Source of the DNA: Rotaria sp. Silwood1
Taxonomy: Eukaryota > Rotifera > Eurotatoria > Philodinida > Philodinidae
Assembly: GCA_905250075.1 (NCBI GenBank)
Contig: CAJNOP010000033.1
Span: 896,605-960,604, forward strand
Reading direction: 5' to 3'
DNA: 64,000 bases
The position numbers and the translations under genes are program-made. Shown here one piece after another: positions 49,873-63,910 of this stretch; position 1 is the first letter of the stretch, and each line of letters opens with the position of its first letter. The notes below the pieces were generated by a model. It was not told the origin of the DNA. It searched no databases and was given only the letters and a program-made list of their open reading frames with translations.

Positions 49873-52800
49873 TGTTGAAAATAATTAAATAATCTAACAA
49901 TTAAAAAAAAATATATGATGAAAGAATAAGGTATAAGATTATACGTATAAAACAGTAGAAGATTGATGCTTATAAAATAAATTTAGACGTAATTACAAGA
50001 CTTTTCTAATTGACTAATTCAAGCAAAATATTTATTACATTTACTTCCATTTATAATAAACAAAGGATAGCGAGTAACGAGTCATAAAGTGTCGTATTAT
50101 ATAGAAGGTTTTCTAGATGTCGCTTTGTATCATATCTTATATTAAATATTGTATCTGAAAACTATCGAGTAAACATCGTTTTTTTTTACAAATTATACAT
50201 ATATACATCTTTTAATCTAAGTCATCATATGATACATTGAAGTGTAATTATTTGATGGCGAAGTAATGGGTCAAGAGAGATGCTGTGTGAAACTGATTAT
50301 GTAGTATATATCGTCGTAATGTGTTTTTAATATACGTGTTTATACATGCTTTTACATCGAAGTCGTAGTAATTCAGTAATAGAACAATATATGATGATGA
50401 TATCATATGAATCATTATTACAAAAATATCTATCAACATGTCATGACATAGAAAATAATAAGTGTAGACTGTATATCTATCTATTAAGTCAATTTAGTAG
50501 TTATTTACAAAAGACATTTTACATCAACAGGTACTAAATAAGACAATTAAGTGTTCGTTTTCTTTTGCGAAAACATTATATTCGAAGTTGTCGAAGAATA
50601 ACAAATAACTACTAACACTCTACGATGCAAAAGTAACTGTCGAAATGACCCAAAATGATTATCCAACGAGGAGGATTGTGAAGAGTCAATTTTATCTTTT
50701 ATTTAAAATAAAAAAATAAAAAAAACAATATCAACAAATAGAAAATAAGTCTTTACTCTGCATAAAGTATGAGTTATTTGAACTTCAATTTTATTTGATA
50801 AGCTCATACACTTTCGCACAAGAATCTTTGCCTGTTTTTGTGCTAAATTTATTACTGAATAGAGATATAACATGAAAGTTTTATTTCATTGTAGTATACA
50901 GATCACACTGTAATAAAACTCATGTCATGTCTTTACTCAGTAATATATTTGATGCAAAGTATGACAACATAAAAAGACAAAAGGAAAAATGACTTTTGTT
51001 CACAATTTCTTTTTCTTTTTTTATGTAGCATTTGATGAAGTTGTTAATGGACCAATTCTATAAAATATTTGATTACCTTGAACATTATCATCATTTAGGG
51101 AGAATTCTTTCCACGATTTCTCGAGAGCGATTGGACGAACAATAATGAAACTTTCAAGGTAGATAGATCTCGATTCGTAAAGCAAAAGTTCTAACAGGTG
51201 CACAATTTCCAGATGCTTCCATCAGGCAGATATAGGGGTTGCAAAGGTGCAAAATGTCTAGAAGAGCCGTGCATTCAATGATACTGAGCTTGTAAAGGCT
51301 GTCGAATTTATCGGAATAAAATTTTGAAGAAAAAAAACACGTACCTGAATTCGATTAAGGTTCGCGTAAAAAAAACTTGAGCTCAATCGGACCTACCATG
51401 TGGTAGAAGAGGGGAAGAATTTCGTTTTTTTCTTGTTTAAAAACGGATTTCGAGAAAAACAAAGAACAAATTTGTGTCTCTATTAGGACTTTTTCCTTCA
51501 ACTAAAGTAATTGAAAAATGCTAGTGTTTAGCGGTTTGACAGACCCATCAATTGTGACCTTATAAAGGATGTGTACCTCTTAGAAGGTTAACTCTGTAAA
51601 TGGATGGTGATTACTGTCAGATCAAAATGTCTTGACCAGACGTGTTAATGCAGAGAACAGAAAAGAAATAGTGAATCCATTGTAATAGAAAAAAACTAGA
51701 GAGTGAAACTTGGTCACTTCGTGACGGCTCTAACCACTCTTGGAATGACATATAATCATTATGATTAGAGAAATTTCATATAGAAAAGTATAGTCATAGC
51801 GTGAGTTTTTCTACTAGAATTTCAGTTAATTGAGTTCAATAAAAGTACTAACTAACAAAGACGACTACTCATTTAGCAGAAGACACTTCAAATTATATTA
51901 GCAATAAAAATTCTAAACCAAATTATTGTTCATCATCCGAAATAATATTACAATCATTTAAAATCATACTGTAGAGTTTATCACAGCAATTCTAGTTCAT
52001 TTTTCTTGATTTTCAATTTCCATCTTTCATCTTTTTCTAGTGACAGTCGATATTCCGTTTCTCAATCTACGCTTAGTTATTGCTTAATGAACTTTATAAC
52101 GTCTTGTTACTTGACGTTGACTAGCATACATTTTATTATGGATAGTTTTCAACAAACCATTCATCATTTTTTTTTGAATGATCTTTTCGTATTAAAAATT
52201 TATTTGTAACATGAATTAGATCCTTATTAACACATATTGAATCATGCTCTTATTTGCTGCATCTTCATAATAGTTGCAGACACGTTTTGTTAGTTCTTCT
52301 CTTTCTTCAAGTGTCATTTAAATCAAAAAATAATACATTTCTGCAATTAATTCTGCATTATAGGTTAGGCATACTAATTAGCAATGTTGTCTGATTAAGA
52401 TGATTTTCATATTCTAAAGATCTTTGTGTTAATGGAATAACTAGAAAATTATACATGGTAGGGCAGTGTCCCTATGATCTTCGCGGAAATTGATGCAAGA
52501 TAGTGTTGATGATGGGAATTTTCACATTCTTTTCTTCCTTCTGCTGGTAGTGCGATGTCCAACGGGCACAATTATAGTTATGCTACTGCTTTGCATTTCT
52601 AACCTTGCAATATTGAAATCGATATTCAATGAAAAATAAGATAACAATTTCATATAATACATCTAATCATGAAATCTACCATAATAGGAAAACAATATAG
52701 AAGAAAACAAATGTGTTTCACATAAACAATATTTTTTTCTTCAATAATGAAATAAACACTATAAGTTATAATCGTAATTGACATTGAAATAAAAATAAAA

Positions 52801-53092
52801 TGAATGCAATATCCTTGACAATCTTATTATTTCCGCAATGAAAAATATGAGTAAATAAAGAAAGAACTTAGTTATTAAATTCAACGTTTAATTCTATATA
52901 TATTTATTTATTCTCAAATGAAATCAATCATTTTTCATTATACTAAATTTTATTTTTATGAATATGTTTATTTTTTGGCACAAAATGATAAAAGAAATTT
53001 TATGAAATAATAATATTCGATAGGGAGATACTACTGAAACGCATTGACTATCGACTAAATGGTAAAATGCATAATAATGGTTGACTACAATG
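49873..53092. other. Intergenic region between RCC1 (5') and glycogen phosphorylase (3')
   Basis: No gene could be supported in these 3.2 kb. Two short frames look slightly protein-like (50346-50537 plus; 51021-51203 minus), but they lack splice partners or known motifs. Confidence 0.45.
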
Positions 53093-56000
53093 TTAATTTT
53101 TCGCCAAATCAGTAAGTGATTGTGTTGAACCATGTGTGGCTTCTCCTTCATGTTTTGTACCAGGTCGACCTTCATGTGGATTAGGTAATGGTTGATGTAG
53201 TGGTTCAACACCCCAAATTTCACGAGCATATTCCGCTATAGTACGATCACTTGAGAATTTACCCGATGCTGCAATATTTAAAATACTTTTCTTCGTCCAA
53301 GCAATTGGATCCTAAGAAAATACAAAACAAAATAAGTTTACAAAACAAATAAATAAAAAAAAAACACGAACTTTAAAAAGTTCGCTAACTCTTTCTTGAC
53401 ATTTAATATAACTTTCATAATCGGCTAAAAGCATATAACTAAAAATAGAATATCAATAAAGAATTTATTTTTATTCATATAAATAAACATACCGATCACC
53501 ATGATCACATAATAAACTATTGGCAATATCATGAAATAATTCTGGATTTTCTGGTGAAAAAAATCCACTTTTAATTTGATCAAGTGCTTGTTTAAGCTCG
53601 GTATTATTTTCATAAAAGTCTCTTGCACGATAACTAAATAAAAAGCATTGATATATATATATATATATGCATGTTTGCAGTGTTTTTTCAGATTTTCTCT
53701 TCCGACAAGATGAACTAAAACCTCACGTTGGCAAACACCTATCGTTAGAAGCACAATAAAGAGCTGCGAGTCCTTTGAGACTCAGCTCGGCAGCCTCGAC
53801 TACACAGTTATGTAGATCCGTAGCTCCCAGTGAAGAAATACAGCAACAAAATATAACTTTATGTTGAATTTTTTTTCTGAGAGTATCGAATAAGCAGTTA
53901 AAATCTTTATTCTTCATTTGATCATATACACGGAGGGGTACCAGATATTGGGGAAAACAAGCTCAGATTTGTACCCAACCCGGTTTGAGTCGTGTCCGGA
54001 TCCGCAAAAGCATGGACCTACTGTTCTCTAGAGTACAGACGCCCAGTACGTGGCACGATAACCGTAATCTTCGGAAGAGCCAACCTGATCTCCGACAACA
54101 CACTGCTTTTTGCTGAATGAAATATTTGACGTTCAATTTCTTTTTTTTATGTCAAATTAAAGTTTTTTTACCCTGCTTGTTGACGTTTTTCAACTTCTTC
54201 AACAGTCATACCAAATATAAATATATTATCATTTCCAACTTCTTCAGCCATTTCAACGTTTGCACCATCTAATGTACAAATTGTTAATGAACCATTTAAC
54301 ATGAATTTCATATTTGACGTTCCACTTGCTTCCATACCAGCAAGTGAGATTTGTTCAGATAAATCCGCAGCTGGAATTATTTGTTCAGCTAATGTTACAC
54401 GATACTAAAAAGAAATTATGTTTGAATTAATTAATTTGTTTTTTGTTAAAAAAATTTTTTTTTTTTTACATTTTCAAGAAAGACAACTTTAAGACGATCA
54501 CCAATAATGGGATCATTATTAACAATTTTGCCAACATTGTTAACCTATAATTGAAATGATATAAATCTTTCTTATTTTTTATTTTTATTATTTACTAATT
54601 TAATAATCTTCTTTGCCATATGGTAACCAGGAGCAGCCTATGAAAAAAAAACACAAATTATTTAATAAAATTAAATATTTAATTTGATATTTGGAGATTA
54701 TTAACTTCGAATTAAATCTTAATAAAACAAAAATTTTATTTATTTCTCAAAGATATTCTCAATGTTCGATTTGATAATTTTTGCATATGCAGTGGACTCT
54801 GTCATATTCGTTTTTTCGCGTTTTTAAACCTACCACTGTTGTACGCTCATCTTTCACTTAACGAACAACATTATGATTACCATTAACGAAGAAACTTCCT
54901 AAGATTTCTTCTTCCGATTTCAATTAATTTTTTGCATATAGATGCTACATAGTATTCTAATAACAATCCTAAACAAAGCTGTCGAATTTTTAGTATGCCT
55001 TTTTTTGTAGGGTTTCATATTTTTGAAAACTCATATATTTCGAAATTTGACCTAGAAGTTGTTTAGTTGACTTGTTTACATGCGTAGAGTTTCAGGTCAA
55101 AAATCGAAAATTACAAGTTTTTTCGAAAACTGGTACCTCTAAAAAGATCCAATAACTTAGTCGAGTCTCAATAGGAAACCAAATCAATTTAAGATTTTAT
55201 GTGCTATTTATGGATAAAAAAATCATCGAAATCGGAGGAAACAATTTTTTTTCGTTTTGATGCTTATCGCTAAGAATTGATTGAAGAAACAAGATTACAA
55301 TCCTAACATCTGTCCTAAAGACTGAATTGGTTTTGTATCAAGATTTAGTTTGATGAGAAGATTATATGAAATTTTGGTTCTACTAGCATTATCATCCGTT
55401 TTCTTTTTCAGCACAACAAATTTTAGGTGTCGTTATGGGAGCTGACTTTTTAACAATATAATATATATGCATTATATCTCAACTGAGATGAACTCTCACA
55501 CCAATAGAAAAATGGGACCATAGTTTCATATAAATTATGTCTTGAAAAAATTGTTTTTTCTATTCTTTTTTAATGCTATTAATATTGAATATCTTCAGCT
55601 TCTGTCGATGATATCAACTTGCAAAATCGATTAGGTCTAAACTTGGGAAGGGCTGGTCTTTACCACTTCCCTGCTCTTTTCATCTTGTCTGCAAAAAAAT
55701 TGATTTGTTCTCGAAAAACTATCTGCTAAATTTCAATCCGTTTCGTTTCCAAACACTATCATAAGTCTTGATACGAATTCTGAAATCATTATATTGAATA
55801 AACTATCCTTTTTAGCATTCTCGATTATGTGTTTTTAAATTTCTAACCTTTCCACCAATCATAACCGTTCTTGGTACATATTTGCCCTCAGGATTAGCTC
55901 GAATGCGATTATATAATGTAATAATATGTAAAATATTTAATAATTGTCGTTTATATTCATGTATACGTTTAACTTGCATATCATACATTGACATTGGATT

Positions 56001-58938
56001 TATTTTTTGATTTTGTGTTTTTAAAAGCCATTCAGCTAAACGTTGTTTATTTTCTTGTTTAACACGTTGAATATCTCGTACGAATGCTTCATTATTAACA
56101 AATTCTTTTAAACGTTTAAGTTGATCAAGATTTGCTATCCAATCTTCTCCGATTTTCTAAACACAAAAAAATAAATCACATAACTTTAAAAATTTCGTTG
56201 TTATTTTTTTTTTTATGAATATTTTACTTCAGCAAGAGCATCACTTAAATTTGGATTACTTAAAACAAGCCAACGACGTGGTGTTATACCATTTGTTTTA
56301 TTTTGAAATTTTTCTGGTGATAATTCATAAAAAGCTTTAAAACTAAAATAAAATAAAATAAATAAAATATTTTCATAAATAAAAACAGAATTAATATTAT
56401 TTACAGAGTTGTTTTAAGAAGTTCTGAATGAATTTTTGCAACTCCATTAACTGCATGAGATCCCTAGAATATTAAAATTAAACTTATTTATTAAATCAAT
56501 AAAGAAGGAAGAGTTGATAACTGATAAATTACAACGGTCAGGATCAAGTTTTAAGATTGTAAAATGATAGTTGAACTCGAAATTGCAAATGATGAAACAA
56601 TAAAATTTACGTTATGATGAAATTCATTGTTCTAAGCAGGATTATGGGTGAATATTTCTACGAGAAAAAGAATTCATGAAAATACTTGAAACTTATAGAA
56701 ATCTACTCAAGTTAGAATGCTGATTCAGAATATCATATTATTTTTATTTTTTAGAATTTTTCTTAGAAAAGAGTGATTTTTTTTCTCAACATTGTTATAT
56801 CATTTTGTAGCGCTATCAAACTATATGAAAACTAGCTTGATCAATCATCAAATTGATAAATAAAACAAAGCTGATTATCATTAACAGCTAGATTCAGTAT
56901 ATATGTCATAGGCATTAAGTATAGAACTAATTCCATTAGAAATTACTTTTGGACACGTTGTATGAGAATTTGACATAAAGAGAAACTAAATTTCTAAAAG
57001 AAACTGTTCTCATCAGCTGTCGACATCACTCTTTCTTTTTTACTTACAACAATAGCTAAATAAGCCATATTAATACGTTTATCACCCTCTTCTTCAACAA
57101 TAGATAAAGTTCGAAGACGATTGCAATCGCCTGGAAAACGCGCAGCAACTTCCTAATAAATAAATTTCAATATAATGAATTGTAAATTTTTGAGGAAGAA
57201 TTTTGTTTTTTACTTGCAGGTGACGTAAATTAATATCATAAATAATTTGTAAATGTCGTGGTAAAACATGTTGTAATAAACCAACAGACCATCGTTCAAC
57301 AGCTTCAGGCATAAGTGTATGATTTGTATAAGCACAAGAACGTTTTGTTATATTCCATGCTCTGTCCCAAGGCAAGCCTTCAATATCAACTAATAAACGC
57401 ATTAATTCAGCAATAGTTAATGCTGGATGTGTATCATTAAGTTGTATAGCAACCTTTATTTGTTTAAAAAAAAAATTATTTTAACTTTTTTATATAAATT
57501 ATATTAGTAATAACCTTATCTGGAAATGTACTAAAATCATCACGAGTGGTTGTAGACGAACCAAATTTAGAATGTTTATATCTTCGAATTATGTCAGACA
57601 AAGTAGCTGCAACAAGAAAATATTCTTGTTTAAGACGAAGTTCTTTTCCTTGCATATACTTAATTAAAAAGAGAAAAAAGTAAATATCATATATTTAATA
57701 AATAAAAATAAACTTTTTACATTATCATTTGGATATAAAACTCTTGTTACATTTTCAGCTAAACTTTGATCACTAACTGCATTAAGATAATCTCCATCAT
57801 TAACTAAACAAAAACAAAAACAAAAAAAAAGAAATATTAATAGGAAAATAGAATAACAAAAGATATCAAACGAACAAAATTGAAAATTAAATTTTTGAGC
57901 AGCTTTTGCGCTCCATAATCGAAGTGTATTAACAACCTAGAAGATCGAATACGTATAATATTTCTTTTTTGTGCAAACTTTATCATTTACATTGTTATTA
58001 AAACCAGGCACTGGAGTATCATATGGCATAGCCATGATAATCTAAATAAAAATATTATTGAGTTTTTCTTTTTTTATTCGTTAATATAAGTCAAGTACTT
58101 TTGTATCGACCCATTTTGGTTTGCCATTTTGATCAACAACACGGCCATAAAGATTAACGGGTATTTGATATTCCGGTCGAGGAATTTCCCATGGATTTCC
58201 GTAACGTAACCTAAATCAAATTTTTAAAGAAATAAAAGATTTCTCAATAGATCTCTAATTACCAATCGTCAGGTTCTTCACATTGAAATCCATCTTTGAT
58301 TGTTTGTTGAAATATACCATATTCATAACTATCGTAAAAATTTAAATATTAAATTTTGACAAAAAAAAAAAAAAAATTTTATATCTACCGTAATCCATAA
58401 CCATAACCAGCTATGCCAAGTGTAGCTATTGAATCAAGAAAACAAGCAGCAAGTCGACCAAGACCACCATTACCCAAGCCAGCATCCTCTTCAAGTTCTT
58501 CTAATTCTTCAATTGATAAACCAAACTAAATAGATGAACATAAAATAAAATATAATAAATTAAAAATTTTTCTTTTACTTCATATAAAGCTTCATCTAAT
58601 TCCGATTCAATACCAAGATTAATCATAATATTTGATAATGATCGTCCCATATAATATTCTAATGATAAATAATAAACACGTTTTGGATCTGTTTCATAAT
58701 AATGTTGTTGTGTACGAATCCATCGACCAACAAGATGATCACGTACTGTATATGCTGTTGATAAAAAATAATCACGATTTGTAGCTACATTACGATCTTT
58801 AACAATAGTAAAATGTAAATGACGATTGAATGTTTTCTTAACAGATGCAACATTTTCTAATATTGGTAGACCACGAATTGATATTTGTTTACGACGATCT
58901 TTATCTGTTAAAGGAGGTTTTGATACGGATTTTGACAT
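53093..58938 (-). CDS. PYG: Glycogen phosphorylase
   Basis: Nineteen exons can be joined (58938-58579, 58525-58389, 58328-58263, 58210-58099, 58041-57991, 57936-57876, 57803-57721, 57658-57515, 57453-57214, 57152-57048, 56463-56405, 56342-56228, 56156-55848, 54637-54596, 54544-54470, 54404-54172, 53633-53493, 53438-53372, 53311-53093) into 872 aa. The phospho-switch site is kept: RRKQISIRG with Ser20, matching Ser14/15 of vertebrate enzymes. Also present are [42 protein letters not shown] and the PLP-lysine motif [16 protein letters not shown]. The enzyme releases glucose-1-phosphate from glycogen with a PLP cofactor in the cytosol. The intact Ser site predicts control by phosphorylase kinase. 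Two long introns carry repeats (55847-54638 and 54171-53634). Two donor sites read GTTCGT instead of GTAAGT. Confidence 0.95.
53690..54125. other. G+C-richer insert in a glycogen phosphorylase intron
   Basis: This stretch stands out from the AT-rich intron. It holds a stem (GAGCTGCGAGTC with GACTCAGCTC near 53760-53787), a second small hairpin (CTACACAGTTATGTAG near 53800) and a B-box-like GGTTTGAGTCG near 53982. These hint at a tRNA-derived SINE or another structured RNA unit in the intron, but no complete tRNA, snRNA or snoRNA pattern was found. Confidence 0.4.
54880..55270. repeat. Foldback repeat family B in a glycogen phosphorylase intron
   Basis: TTCTTCCGATTTCAATTAATTTTT (54908) pairs with the reverse complement of AAAAAAATCATCGAAATCGGAGGAA (55218-55242), and CTACATAGTATTC pairs loosely with the complement of TTTTATGTGCTATT (55194). 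The left arm resembles 8366-8440. Intron length here is 1.2 kb. Confidence 0.6.
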
Positions 58939-61795
58939 TGTTTAGATTTGTTCTACAAAAATCAATCAAAACCTAGAATTGTGATAATAAAAAGAATCAG
59001 AAAAAAATACTCAAAGAAAACGCAAAAAAGAACTAAGTTAAGTATTCTAGCTATGAAAAAAATACTTCTACGTCTTTGCTTGTATGCGAGCGTTTCGAAA
59101 GAGAGACAGGAAGAACAAAAAAAAAACAAAGAGGAAAAAAAACCGTCCAATATTTCTATTCCTATTATAGAGAATATACAAAAACACATTTGTCCTCGAG
59201 CCATCTCATCCTATGACGTGTTCTCTAACGTCTAGAGGATGCGATGTAAAAAATAGAACAAGAATTGTTGCCTTATAGAAAATAAGATCGTTGCAGAATG
59301 AGTAGAGAGAAAAGGAAAGCTATGGCAAAAAAAAAGAAAAATAACTGCTTGTTGACGTTGCTTATAAACACCGAACAAAACATTAAGGGCATATCCATCA
59401 GAACATGTACTTAACAAGAGACAAGAATTTTTCTTTGGTTTAAGAGAAACAATTAACTTACAAAATGAAAGCAAAGAGCGGAATATAATAGTTCATAAAT
59501 AATGTCGAAATATTTTATGAGAGCATTTTTATATATGTTTTAGTAATTATTGAAGAATCATGATTTCTCATTCAATACGAATATTTCTATAATAAAAACC
59601 CTTTTCATACATAATAACATGTTTCTTGGTACCAAGGAAATGATGTTCACTCAATACTTAAAGAATATTTAGTCAAACGGGATAATGAAAAAACGATTGA
59701 ATAGTTTCTTCTCTGTACTTCATTCGAACAATTTTTTCATCTTAAATTGAAACCTTATTTATTTATTTTACATTAAAAAAAGAAACTTGGTAATCTGTAA
59801 GGTATCGTTTGACAATTAACAGAACATATTGCATGACTGTAAGCTTCAATAAAGCTTCTATATTTAAATATTGTGATATGCATTTTTTTCCTCTGATTTA
59901 ACTTTTTTTCTATACCCGTTTAGGCGTATTTTTTTCTGCTTCCTTCTTTCTTACAGGGTATGAGCAAGAAAAAGAAAACCCAAATAAAGATTTTGTTGTG
60001 TGTTAATGATCCATAGTTAAAATTAAGATATAGCAGGTTTATCGTATAAATATTCAAAATTCAAGCAGATTTTAACTGATAATTAAAAATATTCTTATTT
60101 ATTCAAGCAAAAAGATTGAATATATGATAACGCTGTTTCTCTGTAGAAATATTCATAAAAGCATAATGTAAATGATATTGTTTGGGATAATGGTGTTTGA
60201 TTACAGAGCTCTCTTCATATATACATCAATTATTAATTGATTGTTTCAATTATTTTAATACCAAAGAGTTGTCTTTCATTGCTTTAAAGGATACATATTT
60301 TTTTTTACTTGATTGTAAGGTCGAGTTAAGTCGACGGTAGAAAATAATATAACAGTACATTTTCTGAAGTTTATAAATCATGAAAATCGTTATTTATCGG
60401 TCGTTTCTAGAATTGAAAAAAGTTGAAAATAGCTACATAAAAATAATTGAAATATTACGTGTTGACATAAATAGAATTTTGATCAGGAAAGACTTGTGTG
60501 AGAGAGTGAAAGATAATTATTACATATAGCCATTGAAATCAATAAAAGCACTTGGAATCAGCTGCTTTTCCTTCGATAATCTCTTGGGGCATCTTAAATT
60601 ACTCTTTTTTCTCGTTTCAGTGATTCAAAAGATTGTTCTTCTTATACATAATAGACACTATTAGAATTGATAAATTATCCGTACATTATTAGTTACATCT
60701 TATCAAGTAACGAAGAATTTATGAATTTATCAAGGAACAACTATTTAATAGATAAAGTGTGATCAAAAGCTTCTGGAGTCGAAGAATATAAATCTGTAAT
60801 CCACTCGTCAATAGTCTTTCCTTGACTAAAAAACGATTAGAAATTCGAATTCTTCGATCCCGAAAATTTGTAATCAATCTTTATAAAAAAAAAAAGATCT
60901 TGATTTTCCTTCGATAGATATTTCCTGAAGAAAGAACTAGGCATGCCATTTTTCTTTAATAAAAGTTATTCTAGTCAAAATAATCATATTGCATACATGG
61001 AGGAAGATCATTAATTGTTTGATTCAATATAAAGTCTCTTCCTATTTTAATTATCGATTAATACGATTTATTTAAAATGTTAATTATTAGAATTTCTAAT
61101 AAAAATTCGCAAGCATTTCGTACATATCTGTCTCGTTCACCAACTCATTTACTATTACAATAAGTTTATGTGTTTACTATGTATATTGCAACGGAAAGCA
61201 AAAATGCATCAATTTGATCGATCAATATTACAGGCATGTCATTCCATTGCATGAGTAGAGAAATCAGAACACTGTGTTATTTGAACTAGGCTTCTATCAT
61301 ATATGTTTTGGTAAAGATCAAATTTAGATTTGTCTTACAAGGCTGAATGAGAAAAGTTAAGCTTTGTAGTTTAGCGATTAGTTGATGGATAGATTACTCT
61401 ATTTTTTACGCTATATACGGAAAAATCATATATTTATTTGTAAGAAACCTAACACAAAATAAGTGACTATAACACAATACTTCTTTCTCTCAAGATTTGT
61501 AAACACATGTGTACAAAAAAAGAAAATGAGTATCTCTTAAGGTCATTCTCATTAATCGATCCAACAAACGAGATCACTTCAAGCATTTTCGATCAGTTAC
61601 AAATTTGATTTCTGTCCTTGATTTTCGCATTAGTATTTCCATAGTTTTTCTTCTTTTGTGCGCAATATTATTCGCTCATCAGGCAAACACAAGAGAATAT
61701 TTTTGCATTGCAAATTGACTTTCTTTACTTGACACGAACTGCATGTTTTTAGCACTGAAAATATCAGTGATATTAAGCTTATTAATCTTTTTCTG
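58939..61795. other. Intergenic region upstream of glycogen phosphorylase
   Basis: A long purine-rich stretch (58970-59150) lies next to the phosphorylase start, probably within its promoter or 5' UTR. No exon is recognised in the remainder. Confidence 0.45.
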
Positions 61796-62498
61796 TAGTC
61801 TGTCCAAAAATTCCGTGCGTGCGACTGTTTTTTCAATAACTCGAGACAGCAAATAGCTAGAGACTTGCGATTTTCACCAATCGAAAGAGGAGGAGTTAGG
61901 ACGTCTTCTTCTCTGATAATGTGTCGGACGAAATTCTTTTAAAACTGATCATCTTTGAAAAATATAGAAAAGAATGCATGAAAGTGACATACAATACACA
62001 TGAAGTTTCGATTATGACCTTTGATTTAGATAGACAAACTTCAAATCTATAGTTCAAGATGCAACGCGAATGACTCTCTCATTGCATTCTAATATTGACC
62101 AAATGAAATCATATATTTACATGCGCAAATACTAAGGAATTTTGCCGATGTTTTACTACGTTCTTGAATTTTTTTGTCAAAACAGCTGGATACTTCGATG
62201 AAAATGTAATGAAACGTAAGAAAGTGTATTATGTTTTGAACTATAGATCTGAAGTCTCTCTATCTAAATCGAAGGTCATAATCGAAACTTCATGTGTATT
62301 GTATGCCACTTTCATGCATTCTTTTCTATATTTTTCAAAGATGATCAGTTTTAAAAGAATTTCGTCCGACACATTATCAGAGAAAAAGACGTCCTAACTC
62401 CTTCTCTTTCGATTGGTGAAAACCACAAGTCTCTAGCTGTTTGCTTTCTCGAGTTATTCAAAAAATAGTCGCACGCACGGAATTTTTGGACGGACTAT
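61796..62498. mobile_element. TA-flanked palindromic MITE
   Basis: TIRs read TAGTC(T/C)GTCCAAAAATTC and continue through CGTGCGTGCGACT; left at 61796-61830, right reverse-complemented at 62464-62498. The arms (about 61796-62060 and 62235-62498) stay more than 85 percent alike by eye, including GGTCATAATCGAAACTTCAT against its complement. A TA at both borders fits a Tc1/mariner-type target. The loop is about 170 bp. No transposase. It is the best preserved foldback in the window, so probably the youngest. Confidence 0.82.
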
Positions 62499-63101
62499 AG
62501 TTCTATGAGACTAATTAAATTTAAAAAAAGCTTCAAAGATAATTTTAGTCATATTTCACACATGGTAAAAAGACATTTTGATAATTGACGCAAATCGTTC
62601 ATGATAAAGTTCAAATGAAACTTAGTCATTCATAAACCTCAAAGAAGATGATAGAAGAAAATGAAAACAAAAGAAAAAGATTTCTTATGTTCTTCATATC
62701 TTATATCCCTGGATTTGGATTTAAATAATTTATATAGATTGAAATGTGACGGCCATCTTTTTCTCTTATTAATATTGACCGTTCATTGTAGTTCATCGTT
62801 CTATATGTATCCAGAAATTAGTATACGTGTCTAAATATTTACAATATCCACGTGTTCAGTTCACCAGAGAAAGCATCGAACATTCTAGAAGCATTCGAAC
62901 GTTAGAAGAAAAACACAGTTTTGTAGTTTAGATTAACAAAGAAACGAATATCGATTTTAAATTTAATCCAAAGAAAAGTAAAATAACTAAAAAAAAAGAG
63001 CTATTGTATGAAAAGTGAATTTATTTTTACCCAATAAAAAAAAAAACTTAAATTGTTCAATGTTATAGTTGATTGACGGTTAAAAGAATTGAATTATTAA
63101 C

Positions 63102-63863
63102 ATGGAATCAGTTGGACGCGCACGTGGACGTGGCCGAGCTAATCTATTTAATTTAAGTTAGTTCGTTCATTGATCAATATATTGTCTTTTAATTCGTATC
63201 GTTTATCTTTGTTTTTCAATTAGCTGGTCAATCGGATGTTAATCCACGACCAGGTGCATTTGCCAATGCTGCTGCAGCTGCTTCATCATTTTCTGCCACT
63301 AGTACAGCTTCATCTGGTTCATTGACTTCTTTTAGTTAATTTTTTCTATAAAATAATTTTCCAATTTTTTTAATAGCTGTAACATCGTCAACACCCACAG
63401 AAAAACAGCCACCAACATCAACAGGCACATCGTTTGAAGTGAACTTTTTTGTAATTGTTTTTTTTTCTTCTTAAATATATAAATATAATCTAGCCAACAT
63501 CCTCAACAACAAAATCAACTGTTGATAAACCTCGTCGTGGCAATGCGCCTGTAATAATGGCAGCACCAAGAGGCAAAGGTGTTGAACATCTCGTATCAGA
63601 TTTAGCTGTTCTATCGACAAGTGAACGTCAAACTGGTTCTGGACGTGGAACACCATGGTCAAATATAGCTTTACCAAAGACTAAACCAACTCATATTGAA
63701 GATAAACGAGGTATATATTAAAAAGAAAAAACAAAACCCGAAAATTATTTTTGATACACAATCTATATCCTTGTAGGTGTCAGTGGTGATCCAATTAGTA
63801 TTGTTGCTAATTATATTCGTATTTTATCTAAACCATCATGGCAACTTTTTCAATATCATATTG
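63102..63863 (+). CDS. PIWI-clade Argonaute, 5' exons only
   Basis: Exons 63102-63156, 63224-63334, 63377-63438, 63494-63710 and 63777-63863 join into about 177 aa, then the window becomes unreadable. The N-terminus has RG dipeptides (GRARGRGRAN, later SGRGTPW) like the arginine-methylation sites that Tudor proteins bind. Then a low-complexity Ser/Thr/Ala stretch, and from residue about 150 the start of the Piwi N-domain: SGDPISIVANYIRIL and WQLFQYHI, equivalent to the conserved (T)NYxxI..W.LYQYHV block. PIWI proteins bind piRNAs and silence transposons in the germ line. PAZ and PIWI domains lie beyond the window. Confidence 0.82.
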
Positions 63864-63910
63864 GTAAATAATTTTGTGCAAACCTGATCTGAACGAAGTG
63901 TTGAAGTATA

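Noticed and set aside
50346..50537. Plus-strand 63-codon frame with a protein-like look
   Set aside because: No start context, no homology recognised, no splice partner on either side; treated as chance.
51021..51203. Minus-strand frame that could be a terminal exon
   Set aside because: No upstream exon on the minus strand could be joined and no motif is known.
53930..54010. Possible tRNA gene (B-box-like GGTTTGAGTCG)
   Set aside because: No acceptor stem, anticodon arm or fitting A-box could be folded; kept only as a hint of a SINE.
58948..59235. Lys/Arg-rich plus-strand frame upstream of glycogen phosphorylase
   Set aside because: It is a product of purine-rich, low-complexity DNA; no conserved motif.
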